Shown one piece after another: positions 8,438-17,081 of a stretch of 64,000 nucleotides of DNA. The notes beneath the pieces are model-generated. The model ran no database searches, was not told the DNA's origin, and saw nothing but the letters and a program-made list of their open reading frames with translations. Source of the stretch: Lichenibacterium minor (GTDB lineage: Bacteria > Pseudomonadota > Alphaproteobacteria > Rhizobiales > Beijerinckiaceae); contig NZ_QYBB01000012.1 of the NCBI RefSeq assembly GCF_004137685.1, positions 1 to 64,000 of the forward strand. The letters are read 5' to 3'. The number at the start of each line of letters is the position of its first letter. The first letter of the stretch is position 1. Both the position numbers and the translations under genes were made by a program.

Positions 8438-8941
8438 GTGGCGGACGCGCTGCATTTCGCGCCCTCGGGCCGCGTCCCCAACAGCGCTCTGCCGGTCCTC
8501 GTCCATCGCGGCGCGCTGGCGCCCGACGCCCCTGCGCAAGCACACGAAGCGTTGTTCATGCGGCACGGCTGGACCGGCGCGTGGCGAAACGGCGTCTACC
8601 CCTTCCACCACTTCCATGCGACCGCGCACGAGGTGCTCGGGATCTGCGGCGGGCGCGCCACGCTGCGCCTCGGCGGCGAAGGCGGGCGGGACGTCGCGGT
8701 CGCGGCGGGCGACGTGCTGGTGCTGCCGGCCGGAACGGGGCACCGGCGCGTCGGCGCCAGCGAGGGCTTCGGCGTGGTCGGCGCCTATCCGGACGGCTGC
8801 GCCTGGGACCTGATCCGCGCCGACGGGGCGACCGAGGACGACCTGCGACGGGCCGTGGCCGCCATCGCGGCGGTGCCCGTGCCCGCCCGCGATCCTGTCA
8901 CGGGCGACCCGATGGCCGGGATCTGGCGCCGCCCGTCGTGA
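8438..8941 (+). CDS. Cupin-domain protein (YjlB-like)
   Basis: A 167-residue single-domain cupin. HHFHATAHEVLGICGGRATLRLGG and VLVLPAGTGHRRV give the two cupin motifs with His/His/Glu and a second His able to bind a metal. The GTG start is 5 bases after the glycosyltransferase stop, so the two form an operon. Similar YjlB-type cupins have no established reaction. A link to glycolipid formation is only suggested by the gene order. Confidence 0.7.
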   Translation: MADALHFAPSGRVPNSALPVLVHRGALAPDAPAQAHEALFMRHGWTGAWRNGVYPFHHFHATAHEVLGICGGRATLRLGGEGGRDVAVAAGDVLVLPAGTGHRRVGASEGFGVVGAYPDGCAWDLIRADGATEDDLRRAVAAIAAVPVPARDPVTGDPMAGIWRRPS

Positions 8942-8987
8942 CGGCAGGACCGTTCCGACGGGCGGGCTGAGCCGACGCCCCCCGGGC

Positions 8988-10409
8988 TCATTCGGCGGCG
9001 TCGGCCCGGGACAGCATGGTCCGCCCCTGGCGGCCGGCCTTCAGCAGTTCCGCCACCAGGAAGGCCACCTCGATCGACTGCTCGGCGTTGAGCCGCGGGT
9101 CGCAGTAGGTGTGATAGCGGTCGTGCAGGTCGGTGTCGGTGATGGCGCGCGCGCCGCCGGTGCATTCCGTGACGTTCTTGCCGGTCATCTCGAGGTGGAC
9201 GCCCCCGGGATGGGTCCCTTCGGCGGCGTGGACGGCGAAGAAGGTGCGGATCTCGCCCATGATGCGGTCGAACGGCCGGGTCTTGTAGCCGCTCGACGCC
9301 TTCACGGTGTTGCCGTGCATGGGATCGCAGGACCACACGACCGTGCGGCCCTCGCGCTCCACCGCGCGGATCAGGGCCGGCAGGTGGTCGCCCGCCTTGT
9401 CGGCGCCGAAGCGGCAGATCAGCGTCAGGCGGCCGGCCTCGTCGGCGGGGTTGAGCAGATCTATCAGCTTGAGGAGGCCGTCGCCCGTCATGGTCGGCCC
9501 GCACTTCAGGCCGATCGGGTTCTTGACGCCGCGGAAGAACTCGACGTGGGCGCCGTCCGGCTGGCGCGTCCGGTCGCCGATCCAGATCATGTGGCCCGAG
9601 GTGGCGTAATGGTCGCCGCTCGTCGAATCGACGCGGGTCATCGCCTGCTCGTAGCCGAGCAGCAGCGCCTCATGCGAGGTGTAGAAATCCGTTTGGCGCA
9701 GCTCCGGATGGTGTTCGGCGTCGAGGCCGATGGCGCGCATGAACTCCAGGCTTTCGGTCATCCTGTCCGCCACCGCGCCGTAGCGCGACGAGGCCGGGCT
9801 GTCGGCGACGAAGCCGAGCATCCAGCGATGCGCGTTCTCGAGGTTGGCGTAGCCGCCGCCCGCGAAGGCGCGCAGCAGGTTCAGCGTCGCGGCGGACTGG
9901 CGGTAGGCGTCGAGCTGGCGCTGCGGGTCGGGCACGCGGGACGCGGCATCGAAGGCGATGCCGTTGATGATGTCGCCGCGGTAGCTCGGCAGCTCGACGC
10001 CGTCGACCGTTTCGGTCGGGGCCGAGCGGGGCTTGGCGAACTGGCCCGCGATGCGGCCGACCTTCACCACCGGCACCGCGCCGGCGAAGGTCAGCACGAG
10101 GGCCATCTGGAGGAACACGCGGAACGAGTCGCGGATCGTGTCGGCGGCGTGCTCGGCGAAGGCTTCGGCGCAGTCCCCGCCCTGCAACAGGAAGGCCTCG
10201 CCCCGGGCGACCTGGCCCAGCGTGCGCTTCAGCTTGCGGGCTTCCCCGGCGAAGACCAGCGGCGGGAAGCCGGCGATCTGCCGCTCCACGGCCTCGAGGC
10301 TCGCCGCATCCGGGTAGACGGGGGACTGCTCGACCGGCTTCGACCGCCAGCTCGACGGCGTCCAGTTCGCGCGGGCCGCGCCTTCGAACAGCTTGCGATC
10401 CTGTGCCAT
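8988..10409 (-). CDS. Class II DAHP synthase
   Basis: A 473-residue 3-deoxy-D-arabino-heptulosonate 7-phosphate synthase of the plant-like class II type. It joins phosphoenolpyruvate and erythrose 4-phosphate to open the shikimate pathway. Visible are [25 protein letters not shown] (metal-binding Cys), [23 protein letters not shown]-type [20 protein letters not shown] and [14 protein letters not shown]. Length fits the family. The ATG at 10409 ([10 protein letters not shown]) is chosen because the longer upstream frame is low-complexity and unlike the family. aroE- and aroC-type genes lie in the window but are not adjacent. Confidence 0.94.
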   Translation of the reverse strand: MAQDRKLFEGAARANWTPSSWRSKPVEQSPVYPDAASLEAVERQIAGFPPLVFAGEARKLKRTLGQVARGEAFLLQGGDCAEAFAEHAADTIRDSFRVFLQMALVLTFAGAVPVVKVGRIAGQFAKPRSAPTETVDGVELPSYRGDIINGIAFDAASRVPDPQRQLDAYRQSAATLNLLRAFAGGGYANLENAHRWMLGFVADSPASSRYGAVADRMTESLEFMRAIGLDAEHHPELRQTDFYTSHEALLLGYEQAMTRVDSTSGDHYATSGHMIWIGDRTRQPDGAHVEFFRGVKNPIGLKCGPTMTGDGLLKLIDLLNPADEAGRLTLICRFGADKAGDHLPALIRAVEREGRTVVWSCDPMHGNTVKASSGYKTRPFDRIMGEIRTFFAVHAAEGTHPGGVHLEMTGKNVTECTGGARAITDTDLHDRYHTYCDPRLNAEQSIEVAFLVAELLKAGRQGRTMLSRADAAE

Positions 10410-10666
10410 GCTTCCACTCCCCGCGGCGCCGTTCCTTCGCGCCGACGGCCCTTCATGCGCTCGTGAGGTCGCGCTTATACACCGGCGCGGGCCGGGGTCC
10501 ACAGCCGGGCTGCCGCCGCGCCCGCGCCTCGAAAGCAACACGGCCCCACGGATCGCGGCCGGATGTCGGAATTTGCACCCGGCAACACGTTTCCGCCGCC
10601 TTGAAGCGCGCAGGACATCGTCGCCCCGCCGGCCCCCGGCCGCGCCCTCCCTGCCCCGCAAGGCCG

Positions 10667-11863
10667 ATGCCCGCCGCCGTCTCGTCCATCACCGCCCTCC
10701 TGTCCTCCGTGCTGGTGCTGATCGCCGGCAACGGGCTGATCAACACGCTCGTGCCGCTGCGCGCCAAGCTGGAAGGCTTTCCGGACCTCGCCATCGGCCT
10801 GCTGGGGTCCGGCTACTTCGCCGGCATGCTGGCGGGGACGCTGGCGGCGCCGGCCCTCATCGCCCGCGCGGGCTACATCCGCGCCTTCTCGGCCTTCGTG
10901 GCCGGCGCCGTCGTGGTGTCGCTGGTGTACCCGATGGCGGTCCAGCCCGCCGTCTGGGTCGGGCTGCGCTACGCCATCGGCTTCCTGTTCTCCGGTTTCT
11001 ACGCCGTGATCGAGGCGTGGTTGAGCGACAAGTCGAGCGACGCCGACCGCGGGCGCGTCTACGCGCTCTACCAGGTCGTCAGTTACGGCGCGACGGCCGC
11101 CGGCCAGGAGATCCTGGCCTTCGTGGACCCGCGCTCCGCCGCGCTGTTCTCCGTCACGGCCGGGCTCTTCGCCCTCGCCATGCTGCCCATGGCCTTCACC
11201 CAGGCCGAGCCGCCTCCCAAGCCGCGGACGGTCAGCCTGCGCCTGCCCTGGCTCTGGGCCACGGCCCCGGTGGCGGCCGTCGCGTCCTTCGCGATCGGCT
11301 GCGCCAACGGCTCGTTCTGGGCGCTGGTGCCGGTCTACGGGCTGAGCCTCGGCCTGGACGCCGGGCGCGTCGCGGGCTTCATCACCGCCGTCATCGTCGG
11401 CACCGCGCTGGCGCTGTACCCCGTGGGCCGCCTGTCGGACCGCGCCGACCGGCGCATCGTGCTGATCGGCTTCGCGGGGGTCGGCGCGCTGGCCGAGGTG
11501 GCGCTGGCGCTAGGATCCGCCCTGCCCTACGGCATGGTGTGCGCGCTGGGCTTCGCGGTCGGCACCACCACCATGGTGCTCTACACGCTGGCGGTCAGCC
11601 ACGCCAACGACCGCGCCGGGCCCCTGCACGCCGTCACGGTGTCGTCGGGCATGCTCTTCCTGTATTGCGCCGGCGCCATCCTGGCGCCCGTGCTGGCCTC
11701 GGTCCTGATGGCCCGCTTCGGCTCCACGGCGCTGTTCTGGCAGAACGGCGCCACCCACGCCGCCCTGGCGGTCTTCGCGCTGTGGCGCGTCGGCGTGCGT
11801 CGCCGGGGCACGGCGCTGCGGCGCACGCCGACGCTGGGCGAGATCGAACCCGGGCGCGGCTGA
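10667..11863 (+). CDS. MFS transporter
   Basis: A 398-residue major facilitator with 12 predicted helices. Family motifs include [11 protein letters not shown] in helix 2, [17 protein letters not shown] after helix 4 and [13 protein letters not shown] between helices 8 and 9. It resembles the YcaD-like permeases, whose substrates are mostly unknown. The ATG at 10667 opens directly into helix 1; the longer frame to 10403 runs antisense into the DAHP synthase start. It is a single gene followed by a hairpin. Direction of transport cannot be told from the sequence. Confidence 0.85.
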   Translation: MPAAVSSITALLSSVLVLIAGNGLINTLVPLRAKLEGFPDLAIGLLGSGYFAGMLAGTLAAPALIARAGYIRAFSAFVAGAVVVSLVYPMAVQPAVWVGLRYAIGFLFSGFYAVIEAWLSDKSSDADRGRVYALYQVVSYGATAAGQEILAFVDPRSAALFSVTAGLFALAMLPMAFTQAEPPPKPRTVSLRLPWLWATAPVAAVASFAIGCANGSFWALVPVYGLSLGLDAGRVAGFITAVIVGTALALYPVGRLSDRADRRIVLIGFAGVGALAEVALALGSALPYGMVCALGFAVGTTTMVLYTLAVSHANDRAGPLHAVTVSSGMLFLYCAGAILAPVLASVLMARFGSTALFWQNGATHAALAVFALWRVGVRRRGTALRRTPTLGEIEPGRG

Positions 11864-11871
11864 GAGGCTTC

Positions 11872-11890
11872 GCCCGGCGGGCCGCCGGGC
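11872..11890. terminator. Hairpin between convergent genes
   Basis: GCCCGGCG and CGCCGGGC form a perfect 8-bp stem around a 3-base loop, placed between the MFS stop (11863) and the amidotransferase stop (11893). There is no long T tract. It probably serves both directions. Confidence 0.55.
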
Positions 11891-11892
11891 CT

Positions 11893-12591
11893 TCAGCCCC
11901 GCGCGATGAAGCGCCGGATCCAGCCGCCCACGCGGTCGGCGTCGCTCGGGGCGCCGAGGCTCGCCAGCATGCGGTCGGCCTCCGCGGGGTCGGGCAGGCC
12001 CGGCCGGCGCAGTTCCACCAGCGCTTCCGCCATGCCGCGCTCGAACTCCGGGTGGAACTGGAACGACACGGCATCGCCGCCCGCGTAGAGCAACGCCGCA
12101 TGGGGCGTGAAGGGGCTCGACGCCAGCACGGTCGCGCCCGGCGGCGCGTCGACGACCTGGTCCTGGTGCGAAGCCGCGACCGCGATGGCCGCCGCCCCGT
12201 CCATCCAGGGCTCCGACCGATGCACCTCGTAGCGGTGGAGCCCGAGGCCCCAGCCCTTCTCGCTCTTCTCGACGCGGCCGCCGAGCGCGTCCGCCATCGC
12301 TTGATGGCCGAAGCACAGGCCCACCAGGCGCGCGCGCCCATGGGCGGCGCGGATGAAGTCCCGCAGCGGAGGGATCCAGGGCAGGTCGTCGTAGACCCCG
12401 GCCGAGGAGCCGGTGATCACGTAGGCGGCATGGGCGTCGGGCGCGGCCGGCAGTTCCCCGTCGCGGACCGCGTAGGTGCGGCAAGCGAAGCCGTCGCCCA
12501 GCATGCGCCTCACCATGGCGTCGTAGCGGCCGAACCGCGCCGCGAGGTCGGTCGGCGGGACGCCGGTTTCGAGGATGCCGACGGTCGTCAT
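11893..12591 (-). CDS. Class I glutamine amidotransferase (GuaA-N-like)
   Basis: A 232-residue stand-alone type 1 amidotransferase. The nucleophile elbow GLCFGHQ (Cys near residue 92) and the catalytic HPEFE pair (near 178) are present, as is the oxyanion strand YVITGSSAGVYDD. Such proteins hydrolyse glutamine or cleave gamma-glutamyl bonds, as in gamma-glutamyl-GABA or peptide breakdown. The synthetase half of GMP synthase is absent, so this is not GuaA. It starts 4 bases after the dehydrogenase stop, so the two are co-transcribed. Substrate is unknown. Confidence 0.85.
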   Translation of the reverse strand: MTTVGILETGVPPTDLAARFGRYDAMVRRMLGDGFACRTYAVRDGELPAAPDAHAAYVITGSSAGVYDDLPWIPPLRDFIRAAHGRARLVGLCFGHQAMADALGGRVEKSEKGWGLGLHRYEVHRSEPWMDGAAAIAVAASHQDQVVDAPPGATVLASSPFTPHAALLYAGGDAVSFQFHPEFERGMAEALVELRRPGLPDPAEADRMLASLGAPSDADRVGGWIRRFIARG

Positions 12592-12595
12592 GCCG

Positions 12596-13462
12596 TCACG
12601 CCGCGTCCATGGAGCGGAACTGCGCCACCATGCGGTCCACGTTGGGCTCTCGCCCGGCGAACAGGCGGAACGCCGCCACGGCCTGGAACACCGCCATGCC
12701 GCCGCCGTCGATCGTGCGGCAGCCGAGCGCGCGGGCGCGGCGCAGCAACTCCGTTTCCAGCGGGAAATAGATCACCTCGGCGACCCACAAGTCGGGGCGC
12801 AGCAGCGCGGCGTCGAGCGGCAGGCCCGGATGGGCCTCCATGCCGATGGGGGTGGCGTTGATGAGGCCGGTCGCGTCCGCCATGGCGGACGCGCGGTCCG
12901 TGCCGGCGACGGCGCGTCCGGGGCCGAAATGCGCCGCGAGGTTGGCCGCGACGCTGTCCGCGCGGGCGGGGTCGATGTCGAAGATGGTCAGGCGCCCGGC
13001 GCCGAGCGTCAGGGCCGCGTGGGCCACGGCCGCCCCGGCCCCGCCGGCGCCGAGCTGCACCACCCGGTCGAGGCGCGCGCCCGCCATCCCGGCACGGAAC
13101 GGCTCGGCGAAGCCGGACCAGTCGGTATTGTGCCCGATGCGGCGCCCGTCGCGGAACAGCACCGTGTTGACGGCGCCGAGCGCGCGCGCGTCGTCGGACA
13201 GGGCGTGGAGGTGGGGGATCACCGCCTGCTTGCACGGATGGGTGACGTTGATCCCGTCGAAGCCGAGGCGCTCGCAGGAGGACAGGATGTCGGGCAGCGC
13301 GTCCACGCCGAGACCGAGCGCGGCGAGGTCGATCAGCCGGTACACGCAGCGGAGGCCCTGCGCTTCCGCTTCGCGCATCTGCATCTCGGGGGTGCGGGAG
13401 CTCCCGATGTCCTGCCCCACGAGGCCGAGGAGGACCGAGGGCACGCGGCCATATCTGCTCAT
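12596..13462 (-). CDS. aroE: Quinate/shikimate dehydrogenase (QsuD-like AroE family)
   Basis: A 288-residue AroE-fold oxidoreductase that interconverts shikimate (or quinate) and the 3-dehydro form. Present are GSSRTPEMQ for substrate binding, NVTHPCKQAV with the catalytic Lys, HNTDWSGF with the Asp partner, and the Rossmann loop QLGAGGAGAAVA. The end of the second beta strand reads FDIDPARA; an Asp here usually means NAD preference. Combined with the wording of the other motifs, it looks closer to the catabolic quinate/shikimate dehydrogenases of actinobacteria (QsuD) than to biosynthetic E. coli AroE. Start at 13462 opens the domain. It is upstream of the amidotransferase gene and downstream of a tandem repeat. 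Confidence 0.85.
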   Translation of the reverse strand: MSRYGRVPSVLLGLVGQDIGSSRTPEMQMREAEAQGLRCVYRLIDLAALGLGVDALPDILSSCERLGFDGINVTHPCKQAVIPHLHALSDDARALGAVNTVLFRDGRRIGHNTDWSGFAEPFRAGMAGARLDRVVQLGAGGAGAAVAHAALTLGAGRLTIFDIDPARADSVAANLAAHFGPGRAVAGTDRASAMADATGLINATPIGMEAHPGLPLDAALLRPDLWVAEVIYFPLETELLRRARALGCRTIDGGGMAVFQAVAAFRLFAGREPNVDRMVAQFRSMDAA

Positions 13463-13498
13463 CGGGTCCGGTCCTCCTGTCGCCCCGGGTCGCACCAC

Positions 13499-13606
13499 GG
13501 GACGGCCGCTGCCGTCAAGGACCTCGGGACGGCCGCTGCCGTCAAGGACTTCGGGACGGCCGCCGCCGTCAAGGCCCCTGGGACGGCCGCCACCGTCAAG
13601 GACCGA
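13499..13606. repeat. Four tandem 27-bp hairpin repeats
   Basis: Four consecutive 27-base units (13499-13525, 13526-13552, 13553-13579, 13580-13606). Each contains GACGGCC and GCCGTCAAGG, differing at only a few positions. On the minus strand each unit can fold GACGGC/GCCGTC around a 4-base loop. The last unit overlaps the stop codon of the GNAT-like gene, whose CCTTGA is itself part of the repeat. Units are contiguous, without spacers, so this is not a CRISPR array. Confidence 0.9.
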
Positions 13607-14453
13607 AGATCGCCAGCTCGGTGTAGCTGAGGTCGCCGATCCGGGGCGGGTGGGGGCCGCGGGCGTATCGGCGCCCGCGCCGGATCCACGGCCCGCCCAC
13701 GAGCCCGCCCGGCACCCCCCCGTCGACCAGGAGCCCGACGGCGCCGCGGCGGGTCATCCACCGGCCGATCGCGCCGGCGTAGCGCGACACGTCGGCGATG
13801 TCGCGGCAGAACACGACCTGCAACACCGGCAGGGGGTAGCGGCCGGCCCGCACCCGCACCGGCGCCAGCACGAGCGGGCACGGCGGGCCCTCCGCCTCGA
13901 CCGTCAGGCAGGTGCAGCCGTATCCGCGGTGGTCGTCGAGCAGCGTCGCTTCGGGCAGGCCGCGCCACGACGCGGGGTCGGCGGACACCCGCGCGCGCTC
14001 GCCGGCCGGGCCCAGCAGCGGCAGGACGAGGCTTCGCCGCTCGGAATAGGCCCGGAACCCCTGCGCCTCGATGGTGGGCCAGGTGTGCGGCGCCGCCGAA
14101 ATGTTGGTGAAGGTCACCTCCGGACGCTTCAGCGCGGAGGCGACGAGGAACGGCGCCTGGGCGCGGAACGCGGGGTCTACGGTCCAGCTCGACAGGTTGC
14201 ACCGGACGTGGCCCGCGCCGTCGCGGCCGAACAGCATCAGGGCGACGCCGACCGGCCGGCTCCCGTCGTCGAGCAGGAACCCGTAGCGCGGGCAGCCGTC
14301 CACGGCCGGGCGCTCGCCCATCCGGCGCAGCCCCCGCTCCCAGAAGGCGCGCGGGCGGTGGGAGAAGCCGCGGCGGAGCAGCTCCGTCACGCCCGCGAGG
14401 TCCGCGTCGCGGATCTCGCGGCGGCGAACGCCCGGTCGAAACCCGTTCACCAC
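13596..14453 (-). CDS. GNAT-like acyltransferase of the carrier-protein cluster
   Basis: A 285-residue protein that opens with a GNAT-type N-terminus (REIRDADLAGVTELLRRGF, VGVALMLFG) and continues with CNLSSWTVDPAFR, a strand and pocket typical of GCN5-related N-acyltransferases. The C-terminal half is not recognised. It is divergent from the carrier protein at 14527, with 73 bases between, so they may share regulation. A natural role would be moving an acyl group from coenzyme A or a carrier protein to an amine, but this is inferred from fold and neighbours. The stop lies inside the tandem repeat. Confidence 0.55.
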   Translation of the reverse strand: MVNGFRPGVRRREIRDADLAGVTELLRRGFSHRPRAFWERGLRRMGERPAVDGCPRYGFLLDDGSRPVGVALMLFGRDGAGHVRCNLSSWTVDPAFRAQAPFLVASALKRPEVTFTNISAAPHTWPTIEAQGFRAYSERRSLVLPLLGPAGERARVSADPASWRGLPEATLLDDHRGYGCTCLTVEAEGPPCPLVLAPVRVRAGRYPLPVLQVVFCRDIADVSRYAGAIGRWMTRRGAVGLLVDGGVPGGLVGGPWIRRGRRYARGPHPPRIGDLSYTELAIFGP

Positions 14454-14526
14454 GCCGCCATCTTCACGTTGTCCCCGCAGGTCGGCATGGTAGCGTTCTC
14501 CCAGGTTGTGGAGGGGGTCTTATCCG

Positions 14527-14799
14527 ATGGACATGAGGGCGGTCATCATCTCGACGATCGAGGCGGTCGCGTCGGAACAGGGCAAGGCGTTGAAGCCGCT
14601 CACGGACGACCTCGTCCTGCTGGACTCCGGCCTGGACTCGCTGTGCTTCGCCGTTCTGGTCACCCGGCTGGAGGACGAGGTCGGATGCGACCCCTTCACC
14701 CTGTCGGACGACGTGTATTTCCCCGTCACGCTCGGCGACTTCATCCGGTTCTACGACGATGCCGCACGCCAGCAAGCCGCTCCGACGCTGGCTGCTTGA
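14527..14799 (+). CDS. Acyl carrier protein 1
   Basis: A 90-residue acidic carrier protein. The phosphopantetheine attachment motif is LDSGLDSLCFAVL, with the Ser at residue 38. A GGAGGGGG ribosome site precedes the ATG by about 10 bases; the ATG at 14533 is the alternative. Its 3' end overlaps the ligase gene by 41 bases, so the ligase that probably loads it is translationally coupled. It is distinct from the housekeeping AcpP (motif DSLD) and from the second carrier protein at 19585. Confidence 0.85.
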   Translation: MDMRAVIISTIEAVASEQGKALKPLTDDLVLLDSGLDSLCFAVLVTRLEDEVGCDPFTLSDDVYFPVTLGDFIRFYDDAARQQAAPTLAA

Positions 14800-16141
14800 G
14801 GCCGGGTCCCGGCCGGGGCGGGCGATCCACGCCCCCGGCCGGAGCCTGTCCCTCGACACGCTCGCCACAACCACGACGATCGCCCCGCTGCGGGCCGCGC
14901 TGGCGGGGCGCTCCGTGCTGGTCGCCGCGGGCGATCAGCTTTCGGCCGGCCTGGCGCTGGTCGAGCTCGACGGGCTCGCGCGCCGCATCGTGCTGGCGCC
15001 CCCGGACCTGAAGCCGTCGGACCTGCCCGCCGTCCTGGCGGGAGCGGCGATCGATGCCGTGTTCCTCGACGGCGACCACCCGAGCTGGCCCGCCGACCTC
15101 CTCGTCGCCGTGGCGGGTCCCCCCATGCCGCTGCCGCCCGACGGCGGAGAGGCGCGGGACACCGAATGGGTGATGCTGACGTCGGGGACGACCGGCACGC
15201 CCAAGATGGTGGTGCACAGCCGGGCCGGGCTCGTGGGGGCGATCGACCCCGCGGCTTCGGCGCCGGTGTGGGGCACCTTCTACGATATCCGCCGCTACGG
15301 CGGCCTGCAGATCTTCCTCCGCGCCGTTCTGGGCGGCGGCTCGCTGGTGCTGTCGCAGGCGGGCGAACCCGTGGCGGACCACCTCGCCCGGCTGGCCCGC
15401 CACGGCGTCACGCACCTGTCCGGCACGCCGTCGCACTGGCGCCGCGCCCTGATGGCGCCCGAAGCGGCGCTGATCGCGCCGCGCGCCGTGCGGCTGTCGG
15501 GCGAGATCGCCGACCAGGCGGTGCTGGACGCGCTGGCCCGCGCCTATCCCGGGGCCACGCTCGGCCACGCCTACGCGTCGACCGAGGCCGGCGTGGGGTT
15601 CGAGGTGACGGACGGGCGCGAGGGCTTCCCGGCCGCCTTTCTCCATCCGGACCGAGCCGTGGCCATGAAGGTCGAGGACGGGTCGCTGCGCATCCGCTCG
15701 ACCCGCACGGCGAGCCGCTACATCGGCGGCGGCGCGGCGGCGCTGGCCGACGCCGACGGCTACGTCGACACGGACGACCTCGTCGAGCGCCGGGGCGACC
15801 GGATGCATTTCGTCGGCCGCCGTTCCGGGATCATCAACGTCGGCGGGCTGAAGGTCCACCCCGAGGAAGTCGAGGCCGTGATCAACCGCCATGCCGGGGT
15901 CCGCATGTCGCTCGTCAAGGCGCGCGCGAATCCGATCACCGGCGCCATCGTGGTGGCCGACGTGGTGGCGGACGAGCCCTTCCCGGACGGGACCGGCGGT
16001 GACCGGCAGACCGCGATGAAGGCCGAAATCCTGGAGCTGTGCCGGGCGACGCTCCCCGCCCACAAGGTGCCGGTGCTGCTGCGCTTCGCCGCCGCGCTCG
16101 CCATGACCCCCGCGGGAAAGTTGCAGCGGCGCGATGCGTAA
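14759..16141 (+). CDS. Acyl-activating (AMP-forming) ligase
   Basis: A 460-residue class I adenylate-forming enzyme. Visible are the P-loop MLTSGTTGTPKMV (about 139-151), the A5 motif HAYASTEAG, TDDLVERRG for ribose binding, the hinge RSGIINVGGLKVHPEEVE and the catalytic Lys in TPAGKLQRRD near the end. It is somewhat short at the N-terminus, like many acyl-ACP ligases. It would activate a carboxylic acid with ATP and pass it to carrier protein 1, in whose 3' end it starts. The next gene, an SDR, overlaps its end by 8 bases. The acid cannot be predicted; a CoA ligase is the alternative. Confidence 0.82.
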   Translation: MPHASKPLRRWLLEAGSRPGRAIHAPGRSLSLDTLATTTTIAPLRAALAGRSVLVAAGDQLSAGLALVELDGLARRIVLAPPDLKPSDLPAVLAGAAIDAVFLDGDHPSWPADLLVAVAGPPMPLPPDGGEARDTEWVMLTSGTTGTPKMVVHSRAGLVGAIDPAASAPVWGTFYDIRRYGGLQIFLRAVLGGGSLVLSQAGEPVADHLARLARHGVTHLSGTPSHWRRALMAPEAALIAPRAVRLSGEIADQAVLDALARAYPGATLGHAYASTEAGVGFEVTDGREGFPAAFLHPDRAVAMKVEDGSLRIRSTRTASRYIGGGAAALADADGYVDTDDLVERRGDRMHFVGRRSGIINVGGLKVHPEEVEAVINRHAGVRMSLVKARANPITGAIVVADVVADEPFPDGTGGDRQTAMKAEILELCRATLPAHKVPVLLRFAAALAMTPAGKLQRRDA

Positions 16142-16868
16142 CGTCCTCGTCACCGGCGGCAGCCGAGGCCTCGGCCTGGGCATCGTCCGCGACCTCGCCG
16201 CCAGCGGCCACCGCGTCCTGGCCGTGGCGCGGCGTTCGAGCGATGCGCTCGACGCGGCCGCCGAAGCCGCGGCGCGGGAGGGAACGGGCGAGATCCGCTT
16301 CGTCGCGCTCGACCTCGCCGACATCGACGCCATCCCGGCCATGGTGCAGGAGCAGCGCCGCCTGCACGGGCCGCTCTTCGGGCTCGTCAACAACGCCGGA
16401 ATCGGCACCGAGGGCCTGCTGGCCACGATGCACAACGCCCAGATCGAGGCGCTGATCCGCATCAACACCCTGTCGCCGATCGTGCTCAGCAAATACGCGG
16501 TGCGGGGCATGATGGCCGAGGGCCGGGGTCGCGTGGTCAACATGGCCTCGATCATCGGCTCCACGGGCTACAACGGCCTGTCGGTCTACGGCGCCACCAA
16601 GGCGTCGCTGGTGGGCTTCACCAAGTCTCTGGCGCGCGAGGTCGGGCGGGTCGGCATCACCGTCAACGCGGTGGCGCCGGGCTTCGTCGAAACGGAGCTG
16701 ACGGGCGGCCTCGGGGATCAGCAGCGCGAGCAGATCGCCAAGCGCAGCGCGCTCAAGCGCCTGGCCGAGGTCGAGGACGTCGCCAAGGCGGTCGGCTTCC
16801 TGATGAGTGACGCGGCGCGCAACATCACCGGCACGGTGCTGACGGTGGACGCCGGCAACACGGCGTGA
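16134..16868 (+). CDS. SDR, 3-oxoacyl-ACP reductase-like
   Basis: A 244-residue short-chain dehydrogenase/reductase similar to FabG. It shows the cofactor loop TGGSRGLGLGI, NNAG, the catalytic Ser in NMASIIGS, YGATK with Tyr and Lys, and VNAVAPGFVETEL. R residues near the second strand (VARRSS) suggest NADPH. It overlaps the ligase end by 8 bases, making a carrier protein-ligase-SDR operon, so the substrate is probably a beta-keto or carbonyl group on carrier protein 1. A hairpin follows the stop. Confidence 0.85.
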   Translation: MRNVLVTGGSRGLGLGIVRDLAASGHRVLAVARRSSDALDAAAEAAAREGTGEIRFVALDLADIDAIPAMVQEQRRLHGPLFGLVNNAGIGTEGLLATMHNAQIEALIRINTLSPIVLSKYAVRGMMAEGRGRVVNMASIIGSTGYNGLSVYGATKASLVGFTKSLAREVGRVGITVNAVAPGFVETELTGGLGDQQREQIAKRSALKRLAEVEDVAKAVGFLMSDAARNITGTVLTVDAGNTA

Positions 16869-16869
16869 C

Positions 16870-16886
16870 GCGCGGCGCCGCCGCGC
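16870..16886 (+). terminator. Hairpin after the SDR gene
   Basis: GCGCGGC and GCCGCGC form a perfect 7-bp stem around GCC, 2 bases after the SDR stop. No T tract follows, so termination is plausible but unproven. Confidence 0.45.
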
Positions 16887-17081
16887 CATAAACTCCACTG
16901 CGTTCGATGATGCCGCGCGGCGGACCTCCGCCCACACGGCGTGCGCGGGCCGCAGGGTCGGACGGGATGCGACGCCGCTGCCGGCGACATCCGGCCGGAC
17001 GTCCCCGCGGCCTGTCAGATGGTCCGACCGCGATCCCGGGCCGGCGGTGCACGCCGGCCGGGGTGCACCGCCGGGGTGCCT

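Noticed and set aside
13499-13606. CRISPR array
   Set aside because: The repeats are contiguous without spacers and no cas genes are present.
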